Shown: in pieces, positions 47,211 to 56,000 of the stretch
How the letters are laid out: the number at the start of each line of letters is the position of its first letter
Numbering within the stretch: the first letter of the stretch is position 1
Assembly: GCF_902141845.1 (NCBI RefSeq)
Contig: NZ_CABFPH010000007.1
Span: 42,671 to 106,670, forward strand
Origin: Methylobacterium symbioticum
Lineage (GTDB): Bacteria; Pseudomonadota; Alphaproteobacteria; Rhizobiales; Beijerinckiaceae
Direction: 5' to 3'
Length of the DNA stretch: 64,000 bases
Notes under the pieces: model-generated
Database searches by the model: none
The model's input: only the letters and a program-made list of their open reading frames with translations
Told to the model about the DNA's origin: nothing
Program-made: the position numbers and the translations under genes

Positions 47211-47453
47211 GAGACCCCGATAGGCGGATATCGGCCTGTGTGACGGATCATAACAAATGTTAGCGTCACGAAAACTTTATCCGGCGGGTTGATCCGCCGA
47301 GATCCCGATCGTCACGGTACTGCGCCACAGGTCAGGTCCAGTACCGCCCCAGTGAGCCGGCGAAGTCAGCCGAAGCACAGGCCCGGAGATTGGGCCGGAA
47401 AGTCCGGATGCGCAAGCCTCCCGGCCATGCGGGGCGATTCTGAATGCAATAGT

Positions 47454-48716
47454 TCAGCCGATCGCCGACTCGGTCGCATGCGCCGGCACGCCATGCTGCG
47501 CCGCACAGGCCGCCTCTCGCGCCACCCGCGCATAGAGTTCCGCCAGCGCCCGGGCATGGGCCCCGAGACCCATCGGCGCGGCCCGGAAACGGGCCTCGGC
47601 CGCGCGGCCGAGCCGTGCGACCAGCCCGTCATCCCGCAGGGCGCGGACGGCCTCGGCCAGGGCGCCCGCCTCCGGCGCCGTCACGAAGCCGGTCTCGCCG
47701 TGCACCACCTTCTCCGAGGCCCCCGCGCGCTCCGAGGCGATCACGGGAATGCCGGCGGCCAACGCCTCGTAGACCGTAAGCGGCCCGGTCTCGAACCAGC
47801 GCGAGGGCGCGGCGAGCGCCCGCGCCCGGCGGCGCAGGATGTCCCCGACCGCCTCCGGGGCCTGCCAGCCCAGCATCTCGACCCCGGGGCGGCCGGCGAG
47901 CTCCGCCTCGAGCGGGCCGGTGCCGACGAACAGGGCCGTGAGCCCGGCGGCGGCGGCCGCCTCGGCGACGAGGTCGGCGCCCTTCTCGCGGGTGAGCCGG
48001 CCGACATAGGCGATGGCGTCGCCCCGTTCCGGCGCGGCCGCTGGCCCGGGGCGCGTGCGCACGGGGTTGTCGATGCGGTGGTGGCGCAGGCGATAGCCGC
48101 CGAGCAGCGCACCCAGGCGCTGCCGGCTCGCGTCGCAGACATGGATCACGTGCAGGGGGTGCCCGGCGAGCGCCTGCCGCAGGGCCGCGCTGCGCGCCAC
48201 CCGCACCAGCTTGTGCGCCCGGCTCTTCGCATCGCAGGGCGCTGCGATGCAGGCGGCGGACAGAGGCTTCAGCGCGCAGGGCTCGGCCCGGTCGAAGCGG
48301 TAATAGACCCCGTTCGGGCAGGCGAGGAAGTAGTCGTGCAGCGTCACGAAGACGGGCGCGCCCGCTCCCGCCAGAACCGGGAACACGCTGGGCGACAGGC
48401 TGCGCGTCCACTGGTGAAGATGCAGGGCGTCGATCCGGCCGAGGCCGGCGAGCGCCGCCGCGACCCGCTCGGCCGCGGTGAAGTGCCAGATGCCGGAGGC
48501 GGCGCCGGCCAGCGCCCCCCGGCTCCAGATATCGGGCAGGCCGAGGCAGAGGCGCCGGATGCGCGGATGGTCGAGGAGCGGGTCGACCGGCCCGTCGATG
48601 CCCTGAAGATAGGTGACCGAGAGCCCGAGATCGGCGAGGCCGCGGGCCGATTCGAGGGCGACCTTCTCGGCCCCGCCGCTGACGCCCGCGAATTCGGCAA
48701 GGATGACGACGTGCAT
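47454..48716 (-). CDS. GT4-family glycosyltransferase
   Basis: A 420-residue GT-B fold glycosyltransferase of family 4. The N-terminal half shows VVILAEFAGVSGGAEKVALE and a cysteine-bearing central region (YFLACPNGVYYRFD, CALKPLSAACIAAPCDAKS). The C-terminal nucleotide-sugar domain has AYVGRLTREKGADLVAEA and the EX7E region ETGPLTVYEALAAGIPVIAS. No membrane segment. The sugar and acceptor are unknown and no polysaccharide cluster surrounds it. Start at the ATG at 48716. Confidence 0.87.
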   Translation of the reverse strand: MHVVILAEFAGVSGGAEKVALESARGLADLGLSVTYLQGIDGPVDPLLDHPRIRRLCLGLPDIWSRGALAGAASGIWHFTAAERVAAALAGLGRIDALHLHQWTRSLSPSVFPVLAGAGAPVFVTLHDYFLACPNGVYYRFDRAEPCALKPLSAACIAAPCDAKSRAHKLVRVARSAALRQALAGHPLHVIHVCDASRQRLGALLGGYRLRHHRIDNPVRTRPGPAAAPERGDAIAYVGRLTREKGADLVAEAAAAAGLTALFVGTGPLEAELAGRPGVEMLGWQAPEAVGDILRRRARALAAPSRWFETGPLTVYEALAAGIPVIASERAGASEKVVHGETGFVTAPEAGALAEAVRALRDDGLVARLGRAAEARFRAAPMGLGAHARALAELYARVAREAACAAQHGVPAHATESAIG

Positions 48717-48872
48717 GGCGCGGGCCTGGCGGCGGTTGCGGAGCGGAGAGCCTAATCCCGGCCGCGCTGCCACCCGGTAAACGGCCGGCCTGCAACGCCT
48801 CCGGGCGCCTCGCGTTGAGGGGGCAAGAGGTGCGGCGCGCGCGCCGCGTCCCCGCCAACGAGGAGCGCGTTC

Positions 48873-49055
48873 ATGGCCCAGAGCCCCAGCAAGCCGCAGG
48901 ACACGGACAAGGCCGGCTTCCAGCAGGACACCCCGAAGCCCGGCGACAAGGCGAATCCCGAGAACAAGCAGGGCGAGCTGAGCGAGCGGCTCGACGAGGC
49001 CCTGGAAGAGACCTTCCCGTCGAGCGACCCGGTCTCGGTGAAGATCACGAAGTAG
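48873..49055 (+). CDS. small acidic protein with C-terminal SDPVSVKI motif
   Basis: A 60-residue, charged, probably disordered protein. The C terminus LDEALEETFPSSDPVSVKI resembles short, uncharacterised proteins that recur in Rhizobiales, where this tail is the conserved part. The ATG follows an AACGAGGAGCG ribosome-binding sequence at good spacing, which supports translation. It is isolated, divergent from the glycosyltransferase gene and convergent with the GGDEF-EAL gene. Confidence 0.75.
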   Translation: MAQSPSKPQDTDKAGFQQDTPKPGDKANPENKQGELSERLDEALEETFPSSDPVSVKITK

Positions 49056-49094
49056 CGCCGACCGGGAGCCGCTGCCGCTCGCGGCGCGCGTCGC

Positions 49095-51530
49095 TCAGGC
49101 GGCCGTGCCGAGGCGGTGTGCGGCCTCGGCCCCGTCCTGGGCGAGCAGGGCGCGGGCCGCCTCGGCCGTCAGGGGGCGGCTGAACAGGAAGCCCTGAACC
49201 TCGCTGCAGCCCTCCGCCTGCAGATGCGCGAACTGCGCGGCGGTCTCGACGCCCTCCGCCGTGGTGGCGATGCCGAGGCTCGCGCCGAGCCCGGTGACCG
49301 CCCGCACGATCGCGTTGCAATGCGGATTCTCGCCGACCTGGCTGATGAAGGAGCGGTCGATCTTGATCTTGTCGAACGGGAACGAGCGCAGGTAGCCGAG
49401 GCTCGAATAGCCCGTGCCGAAATCGTCCATGGCGATGCGCACGCCGAGGGCGCGCAGGGCGTGCAGCGTCGCGACATTGGCGTCGTTCTCGGCGAGCAGC
49501 ACCGATTCGGTGATCTCCAACTCCAGCCGCTGCGGGGCGAGGCCGGCGGCCTCCAGCGCCTCGGCGACCGTGCGGACCAGTTCGCGGTTGCGGAACTGGA
49601 CCGGCGACAGGTTGACCGCGATCCGCACCGGGTCCGGCCACGCCGCCGCCTCGCGGCAGGCCTGGCGCAGCACCCAGGCGCCGATCGGCCCGATCAGCCC
49701 CGTCTCCTCCGCGAGGGGAATGAACTCGCCCGGCGAGATCGGCCCCTCGACCGGATCGGTCCAGCGGAGCAGCGCCTCGAAGGCGCAGACCCGCTGCGTG
49801 GCCGCGTCGATCAGCGGCTGGTAGGACAGGGACAGCTCGCCGCGGGCGAAGGCCTCGCGCAGATTGTTCTCCCGGCGGCGCCGGGCCTGCACCCAGGCAT
49901 CCATCTCGGGCTTGAAGCACCGGAAGGTGCTGCCGCCATCGGCCTTGGCGCGGTAGAGCGCGAGATCCGCGTTGCGCAGAAGCGTCTCCGCGTCCTCGCC
50001 GTCGCGGGGCAGGCAGGCGACCCCGATGCTCGTGCCGATATGGCAGACCTGTCCCGCGATGTGGAAGGGCGCCGACATCTCGGCGATGATCCGGCCCGCC
50101 AGCGCCTGGATGAACTCGGCCTCGGCCGGCCGCGGAACCAGGATCGCGAACTCGTCGCCGCCGAGCCGGGCGACGCAATCCTCGGCGCGCAGGCAGCCGA
50201 GCAGCCGGGCGCCCACCTCGCGCAGCAGCGCGTCGCCGACCGGATGGCCGAGGGTGTCGTTGACGATCTTGAACTTGTCGAGGTCGAGGCAGAACAGGAA
50301 GGCGCTGCTGCCCTTGGCCTTCCTCCGGGCGAGGGTCTCGTCGAGGCGCTTGGCGAACAGGACCCGGTTCGGCAGCTCCGTCAGGGCGTCGTGGTGGGCC
50401 ATGTGGTCGATGCGGGCCGCGTTGCGGCGGCTCTCCGTGACGTCGACCACGGCGCCGAGGCGCGCCGGCCGTCCCTCGAAGGGCATCGCCCGCTCGAACA
50501 GGCTGACCTCGATGACGGAGCCGTCGGCGCGGCGATGATGCAGGATGCCGTCGCTGTCGGTCTCCCCGGTCCCGGCCGAGAGATCGGCGAGCGCCAGGGT
50601 GAGGAAGGTCTCCCGGTCATGGCCGTAATGGGTCACGGCCGCGGCATTCACCGCGACGAAACGGCCATCCGCGGCATCGACCAGCCACATCGGCAACGGA
50701 TTGTCCTCGAAGAGAAGCCGGAAGGATTCCTCGCGGGCCTTGATGTCGCCGACATCCGTGAGGGTCACCGCCACGAGGTCGCCCACCGCGCCGACCTCCC
50801 CCTTGAGGTGGAGCAGGCGGCCGTCCGAGCGCGGATAGGTCAGCTCGAACGCGCCGCGCCCCGGCCGCCCCGGGGCTCCTGCGAGACGGGCGATCACATC
50901 CCGGCCCGGGGCTCCCGAGAGCAGCTCCCCCAGTCGCTTCCATTGCAGCTCGGTGTCGGGCCGCCCGAACATCCGGGCCGCCCCCTGGTTCAGCGCGACG
51001 ATTTTGAAGTCGGTGATGGTCCCCGCGGCGTCGCGCAGGGCCGTGAGGGCGAGCATCCCCTGCTCGGTCGCTCCGAACAGGGCCCGGGCCAACTCCGTCC
51101 GGACCATCTCCTCCCCGAGTTGGATCAGGACGAGCGGATCCGCGCCGCCCCGGGACAGCGGCACGCCGACGAGCCTGTGCGTCGTGACGATCCCCTCCGC
51201 GAGCCGGTCGCAGCGGGCCTCCGCGGGCGCGGCGCTCCGCGCGGCGGAGACGACGATCTCCGCGACGGACCGGTGCACCTCGTCCGGCAGGGCCGCGAGC
51301 GACAGGCCGCGGAGATCCTGGCCGAGCCAGTCCGCAAAGCCCTTTCCGCCCCACAGAATCGTGTCCGGCTGCCCGTCGCGGGTGGCAACCAGGGCGCAGC
51401 GATCGGCAAGGCGCCCGAGGCGGCCGAGCACCACGCTCTCGTAGCTCGGGATCGTGCCGTCAGCACGCCGGCTCTCCTGCCAGTGCTGAACCAGGCTGCC
51501 CGATGCGCGGGCGGCGTTATGCGAGGACAC
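49095..51530 (-). CDS. PAS-GGDEF-EAL c-di-GMP protein
   Basis: An 811-residue soluble protein with two PAS-like sensory regions (about 130-255 and 260-380), a diguanylate cyclase domain with intact RLGGDEF near residue 457, and an EAL phosphodiesterase domain with AFEALLRW near 585. The EAL domain also has NLSPVQFRN, ITESVLL, DDFGTGYSSLGYL, KIDRSF and EGVET segments, so both activities look intact. No membrane segment is seen; it is probably a cytoplasmic sensor that adjusts c-di-GMP, affecting motility and attachment. It is a single gene. Confidence 0.93.
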   Translation of the reverse strand: MSSHNAARASGSLVQHWQESRRADGTIPSYESVVLGRLGRLADRCALVATRDGQPDTILWGGKGFADWLGQDLRGLSLAALPDEVHRSVAEIVVSAARSAAPAEARCDRLAEGIVTTHRLVGVPLSRGGADPLVLIQLGEEMVRTELARALFGATEQGMLALTALRDAAGTITDFKIVALNQGAARMFGRPDTELQWKRLGELLSGAPGRDVIARLAGAPGRPGRGAFELTYPRSDGRLLHLKGEVGAVGDLVAVTLTDVGDIKAREESFRLLFEDNPLPMWLVDAADGRFVAVNAAAVTHYGHDRETFLTLALADLSAGTGETDSDGILHHRRADGSVIEVSLFERAMPFEGRPARLGAVVDVTESRRNAARIDHMAHHDALTELPNRVLFAKRLDETLARRKAKGSSAFLFCLDLDKFKIVNDTLGHPVGDALLREVGARLLGCLRAEDCVARLGGDEFAILVPRPAEAEFIQALAGRIIAEMSAPFHIAGQVCHIGTSIGVACLPRDGEDAETLLRNADLALYRAKADGGSTFRCFKPEMDAWVQARRRRENNLREAFARGELSLSYQPLIDAATQRVCAFEALLRWTDPVEGPISPGEFIPLAEETGLIGPIGAWVLRQACREAAAWPDPVRIAVNLSPVQFRNRELVRTVAEALEAAGLAPQRLELEITESVLLAENDANVATLHALRALGVRIAMDDFGTGYSSLGYLRSFPFDKIKIDRSFISQVGENPHCNAIVRAVTGLGASLGIATTAEGVETAAQFAHLQAEGCSEVQGFLFSRPLTAEAARALLAQDGAEAAHRLGTAA

Positions 51531-51940
51531 GCGTGTTGGCTCCGACGGTCTCGGAGCAAGGTCTAGAAGCAGATTTCCTTACAGCGAGTTCATGTGCCGG
51601 CTTCCGATCCGCGCAAAAATCTCGGAACCTCGGCCTGCCGCCGCGAGATCTATCGCCGAAGCCCGTCCGCGTCCGGAAGACAGGGGCGGACGATGCGAAG
51701 ATCTGTGCGCCCTCGCGCGTCGCCCAGGCATATGCGTCGTATCTAGGCCTGGTCGCGCGCCGTCGTCGTGAGCGGACTCGTCTGGCGGCGCGAGGCGCGG
51801 ATCCGGCTCTCAGAGCCTCTTTGAGCTGGATCGACTGATTCTCATGTGAAGATCCGGCTCCTCCCACCCATCCACCTCAGGATGAGGTCGAGGAGGGGAT
51901 AGGCCGGATCGACACCCGATCGATCGGCTCGAACAGGCGC
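51531..51940. other. 410-base region between mcd and the GGDEF-EAL gene
   Basis: Upstream region of the GGDEF-EAL gene (minus strand). AT-richer around 51550-51620, where a promoter is plausible. A family B palindromic repeat is at 51872. No convincing gene. Confidence 0.5.
51872..51895. repeat. palindromic repeat, family B, copy 1
   Basis: Core CCTCAGGATGAGG, a palindrome of the CCTCATCCTGAGG type widespread in Rhizobiales intergenic DNA, located about 45 bases after the mcd stop. A second copy is at 59832. Confidence 0.55.
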
Positions 51941-53623
51941 TCAGGCCGTCTCGAGCAGGCGCCGGGCGATGACCTGGGCCTGGATCTCGGCCGCGCCCTC
52001 GAAGATCGAGAGGATGCGGGCGTCGCAGAGCACGCGGCTGATCTGGTACTCCAGGGCGAAGCCGTTGCCGCCATGGATCTGCAGGGCGTTGTCCGCCGCC
52101 GCCCAGGCGACGCGGGCGCCGAGCAGCTTGGCCATGCCGGCCTCGAGGTCGCAGCGCTTGCCCTCGTCCTTCTCGCGGGCCGAGAAGTAGGTGAGCTGGC
52201 GCGCGATGTTGATCTCGACCGCCATCATCGCGAGCTTGTCGGCCACGCGCGGGAAGTTGATCAGCGGCTTGCCGAACTGCACCCGCTCCTCGGCGTAGCG
52301 CAGGCCGATATCGAGGGCCGACTGGGCCACGCCGATGGCGCGGGCCGCGGTCTGGATACGGGCCGATTCGAAGGTCTGCATGAGCTGGGCGAAGCCCTTG
52401 CCCTCGATGCCGCCCAGGAGGTTCTCCGCGGGCACGGAGAAATTCTCGAAGGCGAGCTCGTACTCCTTCATGCCGCGGTAGCCGAGCACCTCGATCTCGC
52501 CGCCGGACAGCCCCTCCACGGGGAAGGGATCGGCATCGTCGCCGCGCGGCTTCTCGGCGATCAGCATGGAGAGGCCGCGATGGCCCTTCTCCTCGGGCTT
52601 GGTGCGCACCAGGACCGTCATGATGTCGGCGCGCACAGGGTGGGTGATCCAGGTCTTGTTGCCCGAGATCTTCCAGGTGTCGCCGTCCTTCACCGCCTTG
52701 GTGCGGAGGGAGGCGAGATCGGAGCCGGTATTCGGCTCGGTGAAGACCGCGGTCGGAAGGATCTCGCCGGAGGCGATCTTCGGCAGGAACTTCTGCTTCT
52801 GCTCCTCGGTGCCGCCGCCGAGGATCAGCTCGGCCGCGATCTCCGAGCGGGTGCCGAGCGAGCCGACGCCGATATAGGCGCGGGACAGCTCCTCCGAGAC
52901 CACGCACATGGCGGCCTTCGGCATGCCCATGCCGCCGTATTCCTCGGGGATGGTGAGCCCGAACACGCCGAGCTCGGCCATCTTCTCGATGATCGCCATC
53001 GGGATGTAGGCGTTCTTCAGGTGCCACTCATGCGCCTGATCGACCACCTCGGCCTTGCCGAAGCGGCGCATCTCGGAGCGGATCGCCTCCATGTCCTCGT
53101 CGAGGCCGGAATCGCCGATCGTCGCCGAGCCGCCGCCCTCGCGGATCTTGGCGACGAGGGCCGCGCGGTTCTGGGCGGTGTTGCCGGTGGCGATCATCGC
53201 CTCGACGGCGTCGGTGCGGAACTGGGCCAGCTCCTTGGCCGAGAGCCCGAGGGAGCCCACGGGGCGGACCATCTCGCCCTGGCTCATCGGGATGCCGCCG
53301 AACATCTGATCGAGATACTCGCCCGCGCCGATCCGCACGAGCAGCGTCTCGGTCTCGCCGAGGCGGCCGGCCGCCTGGAGGGCCGCCGCGTAGGCGCCGA
53401 GCTCGCGCACCGCCTCACCGTAGACCGCGAGCCAGGCGAGGCCGTGGGTGGCGTGCTGCTCCGTCTCGAGCTTGGCGGCGTCGATCTTGCCGTCCTGGCC
53501 GAGCACACGGGCGCGCACCCGGCGCGTGGCCTCGGCGACGAGCTTCTTGGCCGCCGCGCCGGCCTCCGTCGCGAGGGCGACGATGTCCTGCGGCTCGGTC
53601 TGGAGAACGGGGGAGGCTGACAT
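51941..53623 (-). CDS. mcd: acyl-CoA dehydrogenase, probably (2S)-methylsuccinyl-CoA dehydrogenase
   Basis: A 560-residue flavoprotein. An extra N-terminal helical domain (about 1-160, DIVALATEAGAAAKKLVAEA onward) precedes a complete acyl-CoA dehydrogenase fold (MAELGVFGLTIPEEYGGMGM, FTEPNTGSDLASLRTKA, FGKPLINFPRVADKLAMM, GGNGFALEYQISR). The catalytic glutamate is in IFEGAAEIQ near the C terminus. The extra domain and length match methylsuccinyl-CoA dehydrogenase, which makes mesaconyl-CoA in the ethylmalonyl-CoA pathway for acetyl-CoA assimilation. Other long acyl-CoA dehydrogenases are possible but less likely. The promoter region (53662-53753) has unusual palindromes. Confidence 0.82.
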   Translation of the reverse strand: MSASPVLQTEPQDIVALATEAGAAAKKLVAEATRRVRARVLGQDGKIDAAKLETEQHATHGLAWLAVYGEAVRELGAYAAALQAAGRLGETETLLVRIGAGEYLDQMFGGIPMSQGEMVRPVGSLGLSAKELAQFRTDAVEAMIATGNTAQNRAALVAKIREGGGSATIGDSGLDEDMEAIRSEMRRFGKAEVVDQAHEWHLKNAYIPMAIIEKMAELGVFGLTIPEEYGGMGMPKAAMCVVSEELSRAYIGVGSLGTRSEIAAELILGGGTEEQKQKFLPKIASGEILPTAVFTEPNTGSDLASLRTKAVKDGDTWKISGNKTWITHPVRADIMTVLVRTKPEEKGHRGLSMLIAEKPRGDDADPFPVEGLSGGEIEVLGYRGMKEYELAFENFSVPAENLLGGIEGKGFAQLMQTFESARIQTAARAIGVAQSALDIGLRYAEERVQFGKPLINFPRVADKLAMMAVEINIARQLTYFSAREKDEGKRCDLEAGMAKLLGARVAWAAADNALQIHGGNGFALEYQISRVLCDARILSIFEGAAEIQAQVIARRLLETA

Positions 53624-53661
53624 GCGCGCACCTGTGCAGGGTTCGGATCTCGTGTGGCCCC

Positions 53662-53667
53662 GTTATA
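53662..53667 (-). promoter_or_regulatory. predicted -10 element of mcd
   Basis: TATAAC on the minus strand, 39 bases before the mcd ATG. No good -35 lies 17 bases upstream; the hairpin at 53673 overlaps that position, which suggests the promoter needs an activator. Confidence 0.4.
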
Positions 53668-53672
53668 GGGCG

Positions 53673-53700
53673 CTCCGCAAAAGCGGAGATATTTTTTTAT
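53673..53700 (+). terminator. terminator-like hairpin pointing away from mcd
   Basis: CTCCGC-AAAA-GCGGAG followed by ATATTTTTTTAT on the plus strand. It has the shape of an intrinsic terminator, but no plus-strand gene ends here; it lies in the mcd promoter. It may block antisense transcription or be a regulatory structure. Confidence 0.55.
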
Positions 53701-53737
53701 TTGCACCGGCTCTGAACGAAAGTGAATTCGCGTCGCA

Positions 53738-53753
53738 TTGCACCATGGTGCAA
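53738..53753. promoter_or_regulatory. 16-base perfect palindrome upstream of mcd
   Basis: TTGCACCATGGTGCAA, a perfect palindrome about 75 bases upstream of the mcd -10 and 20 bases after the EamA stop. Likely a dimeric regulator site. Its outer arms (TTGCA/TGCAA) also occur in the phasin operator at 47186. Confidence 0.5.
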
Positions 53754-53772
53754 GACGGCGCCGCTCTCGGGC

Positions 53773-54663
53773 TCAGTTCCGGCTCGCCAGGGCCACACCG
53801 AGCACGGCGACGACCATGCCGCCGACCTGCACGGGGGCGAGGGTCTCGCCGAACAGGGCGTAGGCCATGACGGCCGAGACCGCCGGCACGAGGTAGAACA
53901 GGGCGGAGACGCCGGCGACCGCCTCGCGCCGGATCAGCCAGAGCAGCAGCAGGACGCCGCCGACCGACAGGCCGAGCACCGCCCAGGCCAGCCCGGCGAG
54001 CGCCGGCGGCGCGAGATCGAACCGCCCGTCCTCGAACAGCAGGGCGAGCGGCAGGGTGAGGAGGCCGGCCCCGAGGAACTGCACGGCCGCGTTGGTGCGC
54101 AGGTCGACCGTCGCCGCGAAGCGCTTCTGCCACAGGGTGCCGGCGGTGAGGGCGAGCGTTGCCGCGAAGCAGACGGCGAGGGCAACGGGCGGGATCGCGT
54201 CGGCGGACGGGCCGAGCTTCGGCACGAGGACAAGCCCGGCCCCGATCGCGCCGATTCCGATGCCGAGCCAGCGCCGGCCCGAGACGCGCTCGCCCAGCAG
54301 CGGGCCGGCGACCAGGGCCGCGAGCAGCGGCTGCAGGCTGGTGATCAGCGCGGTCAGCCCCGCCGGCAGGCCGCGGCTCACAGCCCAGAACACCCCGTCG
54401 AGATAGAGCCCCTGGAGCAGGATCCCGGCCAGGAGCGCGTCCCGCCAGCCGCGCCAGCCCACCGGCCAGCGCGCCCCGGCGACGAGGGCGACCGCGCTCA
54501 GGACGCAGACCGTGAGCAGGAAGCGCAACGACAGAAAGGTGAAGGGCTCGGCATGGGGCGCGACGAGGCGGGCGACCACGAAGCCGCTCGACCAGATCGC
54601 GACGAAGAGCCCGGGAACGAGGCGGAGGGCGGGGTTGGCCGTTGCGGAGAGCGGGCGTGACAT
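53773..54663 (-). CDS. EamA-family (DMT) transporter
   Basis: A 296-residue inner-membrane protein with ten hydrophobic segments in two repeated halves, the EamA/RhaT drug-metabolite transporter layout. Typical segments are PGLFVAIWSSGFVVARL, PLLAALVAGPLLGERVSG and, in the second half, FYLVPAVSAVMAYALFGETL. It is probably an exporter of amino acids or metabolites, with no hint of the substrate. The ATG at 54663 is used. It is divergent from the YihY gene and upstream of mcd on the same strand. Confidence 0.87.
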   Translation of the reverse strand: MSRPLSATANPALRLVPGLFVAIWSSGFVVARLVAPHAEPFTFLSLRFLLTVCVLSAVALVAGARWPVGWRGWRDALLAGILLQGLYLDGVFWAVSRGLPAGLTALITSLQPLLAALVAGPLLGERVSGRRWLGIGIGAIGAGLVLVPKLGPSADAIPPVALAVCFAATLALTAGTLWQKRFAATVDLRTNAAVQFLGAGLLTLPLALLFEDGRFDLAPPALAGLAWAVLGLSVGGVLLLLWLIRREAVAGVSALFYLVPAVSAVMAYALFGETLAPVQVGGMVVAVLGVALASRN

Positions 54664-54854
54664 CGGATGCGGGCGGCGGCAGGGGCGGAGCCCTCTGTAG
54701 ACGACTTGGCCCAAGAAAGCCTGGCCGCAGAAAGCCTGGCCGTGAGGCGCTTGACCGTGTCGGGTGCGGCCTCCAGGCGCGGACCCGCGCAGGCCCGGCG
54801 GCGGAATGGGCGCTCTCGCCCGTGGCCGGATCCGGTGTAGAGACCGGACCCGTC

Positions 54855-55748
54855 ATGCCACCCGCTCCACGCCCGCGCCGCTTCCTCGAGATCGCTGCGA
54901 TCGCCGCGCAGCGCTTCGTCGCCCATGACGGCTGGGCGATCGCGAGCCACATCGCCCTGTCGATGCTGACCTCGCTGTTCCCGTTCCTGATCCTGCTCGC
55001 GGCGCTCGCGGGCGTGTTCGGCTCGAAGTCGCTCGCCGACGAGGCCGGGGTGCTGATCCTCGATGCCTGGCCGCGCGAGGTGGCCAAGCCCATCGTCGGC
55101 GAGGTGCACCGGGTGCTCACCGAGCAGCGCGGCGGCGTTCTGACCCTCGGCGCCCTGCTCGCCCTCTACTTCTCCTCGTCCGGGGTGGAGAGCCTGCGCG
55201 TCGGGCTGAACCGCGCCTACGGCATCCGCGAGATGCGGCCCTGGTGGCTGACGCGCCTCGAATCGATCGGCTACGTGATCTGCGGCGCCTTCGCCATGCT
55301 GGCCTTCGCCTTCCTCGTGGTGCTGGGACCGCTGATCTGGCGCACGCTGATCAACGTGGCGCCGGGGCTTGAGCCGCTGAGCCTCACGGTGGCCATCGGC
55401 CGGATCGCGGTGACGGCCGTCCTGCTCGTGCTGGTGCTGGTGATCGCCCACAAATTCGTGGCCGCAGGGCGGCGGCCGATCCTGATGGTGCTGCCGGGCA
55501 TCGCCGCAACGCTGCTGCTCTGGTTCCTCGCCGGGCTCGGCTTCGGCTTCTATCTCGACCGGTTCTCGAACGCCTACGCCTCCACCTATGGGGGGCTGGC
55601 CACCGCGATGGTGTTCCTCGTCTTCCTCTACTGGCTCGCGGCGATGTTCCTGTTCGGCGGCGAGATCAACGGCACGGTCATCGCGGCCCGCCGCGCCCGG
55701 CTTCAGGCGAAGATGCAGGCCCGCCGCGCCGGGGTGACGGCGCCCTGA
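54855..55748 (+). CDS. YihY/BrkB-family membrane protein
   Basis: A 297-residue integral membrane protein of the YihY/BrkB family (once misnamed ribonuclease BN), with six membrane segments. Family segments are IALSMLTSLFPFLILLAALAG near the N terminus, LALYFSSSGVESLRVGLNRAY in the middle and YGGLATAMVFLVFLYWLAAMFLFGGEIN near the end. Function is unknown. I start at the ATG at 54855; the frame upstream overlaps the divergent EamA gene. It ends in a family A repeat and is convergent with ndvA. Confidence 0.88.
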   Translation: MPPAPRPRRFLEIAAIAAQRFVAHDGWAIASHIALSMLTSLFPFLILLAALAGVFGSKSLADEAGVLILDAWPREVAKPIVGEVHRVLTEQRGGVLTLGALLALYFSSSGVESLRVGLNRAYGIREMRPWWLTRLESIGYVICGAFAMLAFAFLVVLGPLIWRTLINVAPGLEPLSLTVAIGRIAVTAVLLVLVLVIAHKFVAAGRRPILMVLPGIAATLLLWFLAGLGFGFYLDRFSNAYASTYGGLATAMVFLVFLYWLAAMFLFGGEINGTVIAARRARLQAKMQARRAGVTAP

Positions 55749-55749
55749 T

Positions 55750-55862
55750 CCGGGTGCCGAGAGGGATTATCCCTCTCTCAGGGATGGGCGGAGCCCGGGG
55801 CCTTCCGTCAGGGCTTTGCCCCGACACCCCACCAAAGGGATGATCCCTTTGGAAACCCGGAG
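55750..55862. repeat. palindromic intergenic repeat, family A, copy 3
   Basis: Same two-part layout as the copy at 5105: CCGGGTGCCGAGAGGGATTA with CCCTCTC, then CAGGGC/GCCCTG-like and CCAAAGGGATGATCCCTTTGG stems. It begins one base after the YihY stop. Confidence 0.7.
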
Positions 55863-55950
55863 GTGCCGGATCGCACGCGGGCGGTGGAACCCCAAGCGGG
55901 GCCGGCGCATTCCCCCTGCACTCCATGCGATCCCCAGAGCACCTGCAAAA

Positions 55951-55979
55951 GGCCCGCCGTCCGGCGGGCCTCTTTTTTC
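55951..55979 (+). terminator. intrinsic terminator, probably bidirectional
   Basis: GGCCCGCC-GTCC-GGCGGGCC followed by TCTTTTTTC on the plus strand, and preceded by AAAA, which gives TTTT on the minus strand. It lies between the convergent YihY and ndvA genes and can serve both. Confidence 0.85.
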
Positions 55980-56000
55980 GTGCCTTGCGGTTCCCGTGTC

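Larger units (their letters stand above)
47121..47453. other. 333-base region upstream of the phasin gene
   Basis: Holds the phasin promoter and operator (47182-47210) and an AT-rich stretch (47230-47285). The right part, up to the glycosyltransferase stop at 47454, shows nothing I can name. Confidence 0.6.

Noticed and set aside
49116..51566. An 816-codon plus-strand open frame opposite the GGDEF-EAL gene
   Set aside because: Antisense shadow; the minus strand has intact GGDEF and EAL motifs.
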